52,156 nt of DNA from Neisseria iguanae (GTDB lineage: Bacteria; Pseudomonadota; Gammaproteobacteria; Burkholderiales; Neisseriaceae). Shown here piece after piece: positions 49,395-52,156 of this stretch. Each line of letters opens with the position of its first letter. Within the stretch, counting starts at the first letter, position 1. Made by a program: the position numbers and the translations under genes. The notes under the pieces are model-generated. The model made no database searches, was not told the DNA's origin, and worked only from the letters and a program-made list of their open reading frames with translations. The stretch is from assembly GCF_003013245.1 (NCBI RefSeq), contig NZ_PXYY01000006.1, positions 1 to 52,156 of the forward strand, read 5' to 3'.

Positions 49395-49475
49395 AAAAAG
49401 CCCGTTACGGGCGGGGAATACTTTCAAGCCGTCTGAAAGCATTTAGCCGCCTGTAGGTCAAACAGGCGGCTAAAT
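49395..49475 (-). terminator. Terminators between virB1 and virB2
   Basis: On the minus strand a stem GCCGCCTGTTT/AAACAGGCGGC with flanking T/A (49441-49475) is followed by a single uptake sequence and then by GCCCGTAACGGGC with TTTTTTATTT (49395-49412), a textbook intrinsic terminator 25 bases before the virB2 start. Confidence 0.75.
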
Positions 49476-49501
49476 TAAGAGAATGAGTTACTCTATATAA
49501 T

Positions 49502-50077
49502 TTAAAAATCGCCAAACGCATCCCAAGGCTGACGCTCAGGCTGATGCAAGGCGATTTGCTCTTGGCGGACGGCTTTGGCCACAGCGGGTTTCATCGCCGG
49601 AGCAGACACACGAACCACACCACCGTTCAATCGGGCATAGCGGGCTTTGACCAGCCTCACATATTTTTGCGTCTCGCGGTAGGGCGGGATGCCCCTGTAC
49701 TTGTCCACCGCACCTTCGCCCGCGTTATATCCGGCTAGCATCAAATCAATGTTGCCTTTGTACCGATCTTGCAAAAAACGCAGATAACGCGTACCGGCGA
49801 TGATATTGTGTTCGGGTTTGTACAAGTATTTGGGATTAACCCCCATCCGCGCTGCCGTTGGAGGAATAACCTGCAACAGGCCGCGTGCGTTTTTGTTAGA
49901 CAGGGCGTAACGGTTGCCGCCGCTTTCGCGCGCCATAACCGCCCATACGAGATTTTTATCTAAACCCTGTGCCGCTGCGTGTTTTTCGACTAAATGTTGA
50001 TATTGCGGATAAGGCGCGGAGACACAGATACCAGATGCTAATGCCACCACAATTGCGAACAGATTTTTAGCGTTCAA
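49502..50077 (-). CDS. virB1: VirB1 lytic transglycosylase
   Basis: 191 residues. A Sec signal (NLFAIVVALASGICVSA), then the SLT domain with catalytic glutamate in VMARESGGNRYA, then NARGLLQVIPPTAARMG and LMLAGYNAGEGAV with the conserved Tyr-Asn. It opens the peptidoglycan for assembly of the machine. It is the first virB gene in transcription order. Confidence 0.95.
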   Translation of the reverse strand: MNAKNLFAIVVALASGICVSAPYPQYQHLVEKHAAAQGLDKNLVWAVMARESGGNRYALSNKNARGLLQVIPPTAARMGVNPKYLYKPEHNIIAGTRYLRFLQDRYKGNIDLMLAGYNAGEGAVDKYRGIPPYRETQKYVRLVKARYARLNGGVVRVSAPAMKPAVAKAVRQEQIALHQPERQPWDAFGDF

Positions 50078-50141
50078 AATTTAATCTCCTTTAAAAGCAA
50101 AAAGACCGACTGAATTTCAGACGGCCTTATTTAGTTTGAAT

Positions 50142-50261
50142 TTAGATATTCCAATCCGCAGCAATATCTACCTGCTCGGTTGGAACATATCGGATTTTGT
50201 TACCCTCAATTGATTTATATCTTTCTCCGTAAACACGGACTTTCAAACGATTATTGGGCAT
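50142..50261 (-). CDS. Very small hypothetical protein, 39 residues
   Basis: The ATG at 50261 opens a frame reading MPNNRLKVRVYGERY, then IEGNKIRYVPTEQVDIAADW. It looks like real beta-rich protein sequence and is followed by a single uptake sequence. The ribosome-binding site is weak. It may instead be the end of a longer gene cut when the element formed. It lies upstream of virB1 on the same strand. Confidence 0.4.
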   Translation of the reverse strand: MPNNRLKVRVYGERYKSIEGNKIRYVPTEQVDIAADWNI

Positions 50262-50488
50262 TTGCTTTATCACGTCGCACTATTCAATGAGTGGGTACAC
50301 TTTAAAACATATTTCCCCTGCCAATTTTCTGGCTGTTCGGTAAAAATCCTGCGAGATAAAGTTATCATTACTAGCTACTCCCATACAGTGTGTCCTATTT
50401 GTGTCCGTATATAGTGGTTTTTTACTGTATAATACTGTGTTGTGCAGGCATCAACATTATATTTATCAAATAGTTACATATTTAGTTT
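50262..50488. other. Right end of the element, promoter-like sequence, no gene
   Basis: No gene seen. A perfect TATAAT at 50428-50433 points right toward the attachment repeat. The bases just left of the repeat (AAACTAAATATG on the minus strand) supply the alternative end of int in the excised circle. Confidence 0.4.
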
Positions 50489-50537
50489 CGGACTGTTAAT
50501 CCGCAGGTCCCTGGTTCGAGCCCAGGTCGGGGAGCCA
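50489..50537 (+). repeat. attR: right 49-bp attachment repeat (partial tRNA-Asn)
   Basis: Exact copy of 15145-15193. It lacks the acceptor 5' strand and D arm, so it is not a working tRNA. Confidence 0.95.
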
Positions 50538-50542
50538 AATTT

Positions 50543-50572
50543 AAAAAGACCGCCTAATAAGCGGTTTTTTTA
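50543..50572 (+). terminator. Original tRNA-Asn terminator
   Basis: ACCGC and GCGGT with flanking A and T runs form a hairpin just after attR. Before integration it stood a few bases behind tRNA-Asn. Confidence 0.7.
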
Positions 50573-50740
50573 TTTTTTATTTATGGCAGATAATTAGATG
50601 AAGCCTTTGCCACACTTGGAATTTTATTCCAAAGCATTTATTTTCTATTTGAAAACAATCAGCAGAATGTATCGCATGCCATCTGAAAAAGTATTGCCCA
50701 TATTCTGACAACCACACTCGCTTTAAAACACTTATTCAAT

Positions 50741-51538
50741 ATGAAGAACCTTACAACATCCCGATTTAAATTTGCGCTGAAAAGCGCAGGTTGGCACTTA
50801 CTCATCAGCCTTCTTTTGGCCGGTGCAGCGGCATTATTGGTTTTTAAACTCTGGTATCCGCATCCTTATGAAGAATTAACCGGTGGTTTGGCTTTGTATC
50901 AATTAGTGGTTGTCGTTGATGTGATATGCGGCCCTTTATTAACCCTGGTTTTGGCCAGTCCGAAGAAATCCGCCAAAGAGCGGGTCGTCGATTTCAGCTT
51001 AATCGGCACAATTCAATTGGCTGCTTTGCTCTATGGGCTTTATAGTGTCTCATTGGCTCGTCCCGTTGTGGCGGCATTTGAGCAAGATAGGATTATGGTG
51101 GTCACTGCTGCTGAAGTTGATCATGCACAATTAGCCAATGCCCCTGAAGGCTTGCAGCAATTATCATGGTTTGGCGTTAAGCGTGCCGGCCTGCGCGAAC
51201 CGGCGAATACAGAAGAAGCCAATCAGCGCTTAAACCTTTCTTTGCAAGGGGTTGAGCCAAGTATGCGCCCAAATTGGTGGCTTGAAGATGATGAAAAAGA
51301 ACGCGCAAAAATCCGAGCAAAGATGAAACCCTTATCGGTATTGGCACAAGCGCGCGGCTTAAGCGAAGCGCAAATTCTTGCAGCCGCTGCCGTAAAACCT
51401 GATGAGCAGCTTCATTACCTGCCTTTTACCAGCAGCTTGAATAAAGGCTGGATTGTGTTGTTGAATCAAAATGCAGACTTTGTGGCTTATGCACCGATAG
51501 ATGGTTTTATCAGCAATCAACAAACGGAAGGCAATTAA
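50741..51538 (+). CDS. TfpX/TfpZ-family type IV pilin accessory protein
   Basis: 265 residues with four membrane helices in the first half (WHLLISLLLAGAAALLVF, LYQLVVVVDVICGPLLTLVL, VVDFSLIGTIQLAALLYGLY, then a helix-like stretch before VVAAFEQDR), and a periplasmic second half ending YLPFTSSLNKGWIVLLNQNADFVAYAPIDGF in pieces. The order HPYEELTGGL ... VDVICGPLLTL ... SLIGTIQLAALLYGLY is typical of the TfpX/TfpZ family, encoded beside pilin genes and needed for their stability or assembly. No clear ribosome-binding site. A pilin gene probably starts right after the window. Confidence 0.88.
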   Translation: MKNLTTSRFKFALKSAGWHLLISLLLAGAAALLVFKLWYPHPYEELTGGLALYQLVVVVDVICGPLLTLVLASPKKSAKERVVDFSLIGTIQLAALLYGLYSVSLARPVVAAFEQDRIMVVTAAEVDHAQLANAPEGLQQLSWFGVKRAGLREPANTEEANQRLNLSLQGVEPSMRPNWWLEDDEKERAKIRAKMKPLSVLAQARGLSEAQILAAAAVKPDEQLHYLPFTSSLNKGWIVLLNQNADFVAYAPIDGFISNQQTEGN

Positions 51539-52156
51539 ATACCAAATAAATAACCTATAGGCATATTTAATCTTTATTCAAAATTTAACCCAATAAACGA
51601 TTCATCAAATTGGAAGAAAGTAAATGTCTAATTTTGGCTTATTCATTTTAATGATTGAAATAAATTGATTAAAAACAGTAGGAGGGAATTTGTTGCCGGG
51701 TATCGCTATTTGTTTGTTTCAATTTGACCACCGTTTATCCGGTTTGTTTCAAATAATTACAAAGCTGACAAAAAATGTCACGTGACAAAAAGTGTCCAAG
51801 CCTGATATGACGAGTATTAACGGAAACTGACAAAAAATGTCATTGTAAGATTTTTAAATTTTCTCAAATCGGTATCGGTTGTGCCGTCTGAAAATGAGAA
51901 ATTAAACGATTTAATCATTAAAACAATAAGATATAAAAAATAATTTCAAAAATTCTAAAACAGCCAAAAATGGCACATCTATTGCATGATAGGTTATGTC
52001 CGGCAAAGTTGAAGCGCAACAGATACCGAGCCGGAAGCTGTATATTCCTTCTTCTTTAATGGTTTTACTCATAAACAGCAAAAAGTGCCAAGCACATTAC
52101 GGATTTTTAAAAGATAGTACAAAACTGATTATTCACAAATTTTTAACCGGAGTTAA
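51539..52156. promoter_or_regulatory. Long regulatory region leading to a gene just beyond the window (probably pilE)
   Basis: About 620 AT-rich bases without a gene. TGACA-N5-TGTCA palindromes lie at 51766-51780 and 51828-51842, with an imperfect copy at 51783-51797. An uptake sequence is at about 51884-51896. A sigma-54 promoter follows, then a leader of about 170 bases ending CCGGAGTTAA, a ribosome-binding site right at the window edge. Confidence 0.7.
51971..51987 (+). promoter_or_regulatory. Sigma-54 (-24/-12) promoter
   Basis: TGGCACATCTATTGCAT keeps the GG and GC pairs with ten bases between and the full TGGCAC and TTGCA blocks. The upstream palindromes would be enhancer sites for an NtrC-type activator. 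Commensal Neisseria with working RpoN are known to use such a promoter for pilE. Confidence 0.8.

Larger units (their letters stand above)
15145..50537. mobile_element. Integrative and conjugative element in tRNA-Asn, MOBP relaxase with VirB/VirD4 mating system
   Basis: The element lies between two perfect 49-bp copies of the tRNA-Asn 3' end. An integrase gene sits against the intact tRNA. Inside are an excisionase-like gene, regulators, an oriT candidate, a relaxase with MobC, a primase, VirD4, SSB and a full VirB1-11 set, all in one transfer unit. Gene order of the secretion part follows the VirB (MPF-T) class, with an exclusion lipoprotein between virB5 and virB6 as in pKM101. The TraL/TraM/TrbM-like genes follow the RP4 style. 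All essential parts look intact, so the element may be able to transfer. Confidence 0.92.

Noticed and set aside
50489..50537. Second tRNA-Asn gene
   Set aside because: Only the 3' 49 bases are present; acceptor 5' strand and D arm are missing, so it is the attachment copy.
1..52156. Antibiotic resistance, restriction-modification or other defence cargo
   Set aside because: I looked for such families in the element and recognised none beyond the YefM/YoeB pair and the type I toxin-like peptide.

Overview
The window is chromosomal DNA of a commensal-type Neisseria. It is peppered with the DNA uptake sequence AGGCCGTCTGAA and close variants, many arranged as inverted pairs that double as terminators. 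The housekeeping proteins (YchF, UbiB, ErpA, ArgC, a TfpX/TfpZ pilin accessory protein) are of neisserial type. The species cannot be fixed from the sequence. A good sigma-54 promoter at the right end, where a pilin gene should begin just beyond the window, fits lineages that still use RpoN for pilE.

Left chromosomal part (1-15193): tail of an IS256-type transposase; ychF; ubiB; a zinc-ribbon/coiled-coil membrane protein; erpA; a LexA-like S24 repressor; a small secreted protein; argC; a small membrane protein with a probable frameshift; an L,D-transpeptidase; and a heavily decayed rlmD (rumA) pseudogene. A tight five-gene operon (10871-15041) follows: a FimV-like TPR membrane protein, a protein with a degenerate receiver-like N-terminus, a Ras-like small GTPase and two roadblock/LC7-type proteins. 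tRNA-Asn(GUU) closes this part.

Centre (15145-50537): an integrative and conjugative element of about 35.4 kb, bounded by a perfect 49-bp direct repeat of the tRNA-Asn 3' end. Next to the intact tRNA are a tyrosine integrase and an excisionase-like HTH protein. Then come RP4-style transfer genes (TraM-, TraL/ParA-, TrbM-like), small unknown genes, a divergent repressor/Cro pair with a Rep-like gene, two and a half TraK-like genes, a predicted P-type oriT (nic match CCTATCCTGC at 25621-25630 on the minus strand), a YefM/YoeB toxin-antitoxin pair, a MOBP relaxase with MobC, a very large PriCT/Toprim primase with a built-in phosphoribosyltransferase-like domain, the VirD4 coupling protein, SSB, a nuclease, and a full VirB1-VirB11 type IV secretion set with an EexN-like exclusion lipoprotein. 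All mating genes run on the minus strand. The virB series is interrupted between virB6 and virB7 by an IS1595-family element, a zinc-ribbon membrane gene, an AntA-type antirepressor gene and a 30-residue hydrophobic peptide gene on the opposite strand. Every component expected for self-transfer is present. No resistance or metabolic cargo is recognisable. Uptake-sequence dialects are mixed inside the element (AGGCTGCCTGAA beside AGGCCGTCTGAA), suggesting passage through several Neisseriaceae.

Right chromosomal part (50538-52156): the original tRNA terminator, a TfpX/TfpZ-family pilin accessory gene, and a 600-bp regulatory region with three TGACA-N5-TGTCA palindromes and a -24/-12 promoter. 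It ends at a ribosome-binding site, so a pilin gene probably starts just outside. The GTPase/FimV-like operon and the pilin locus therefore flank the integration site.
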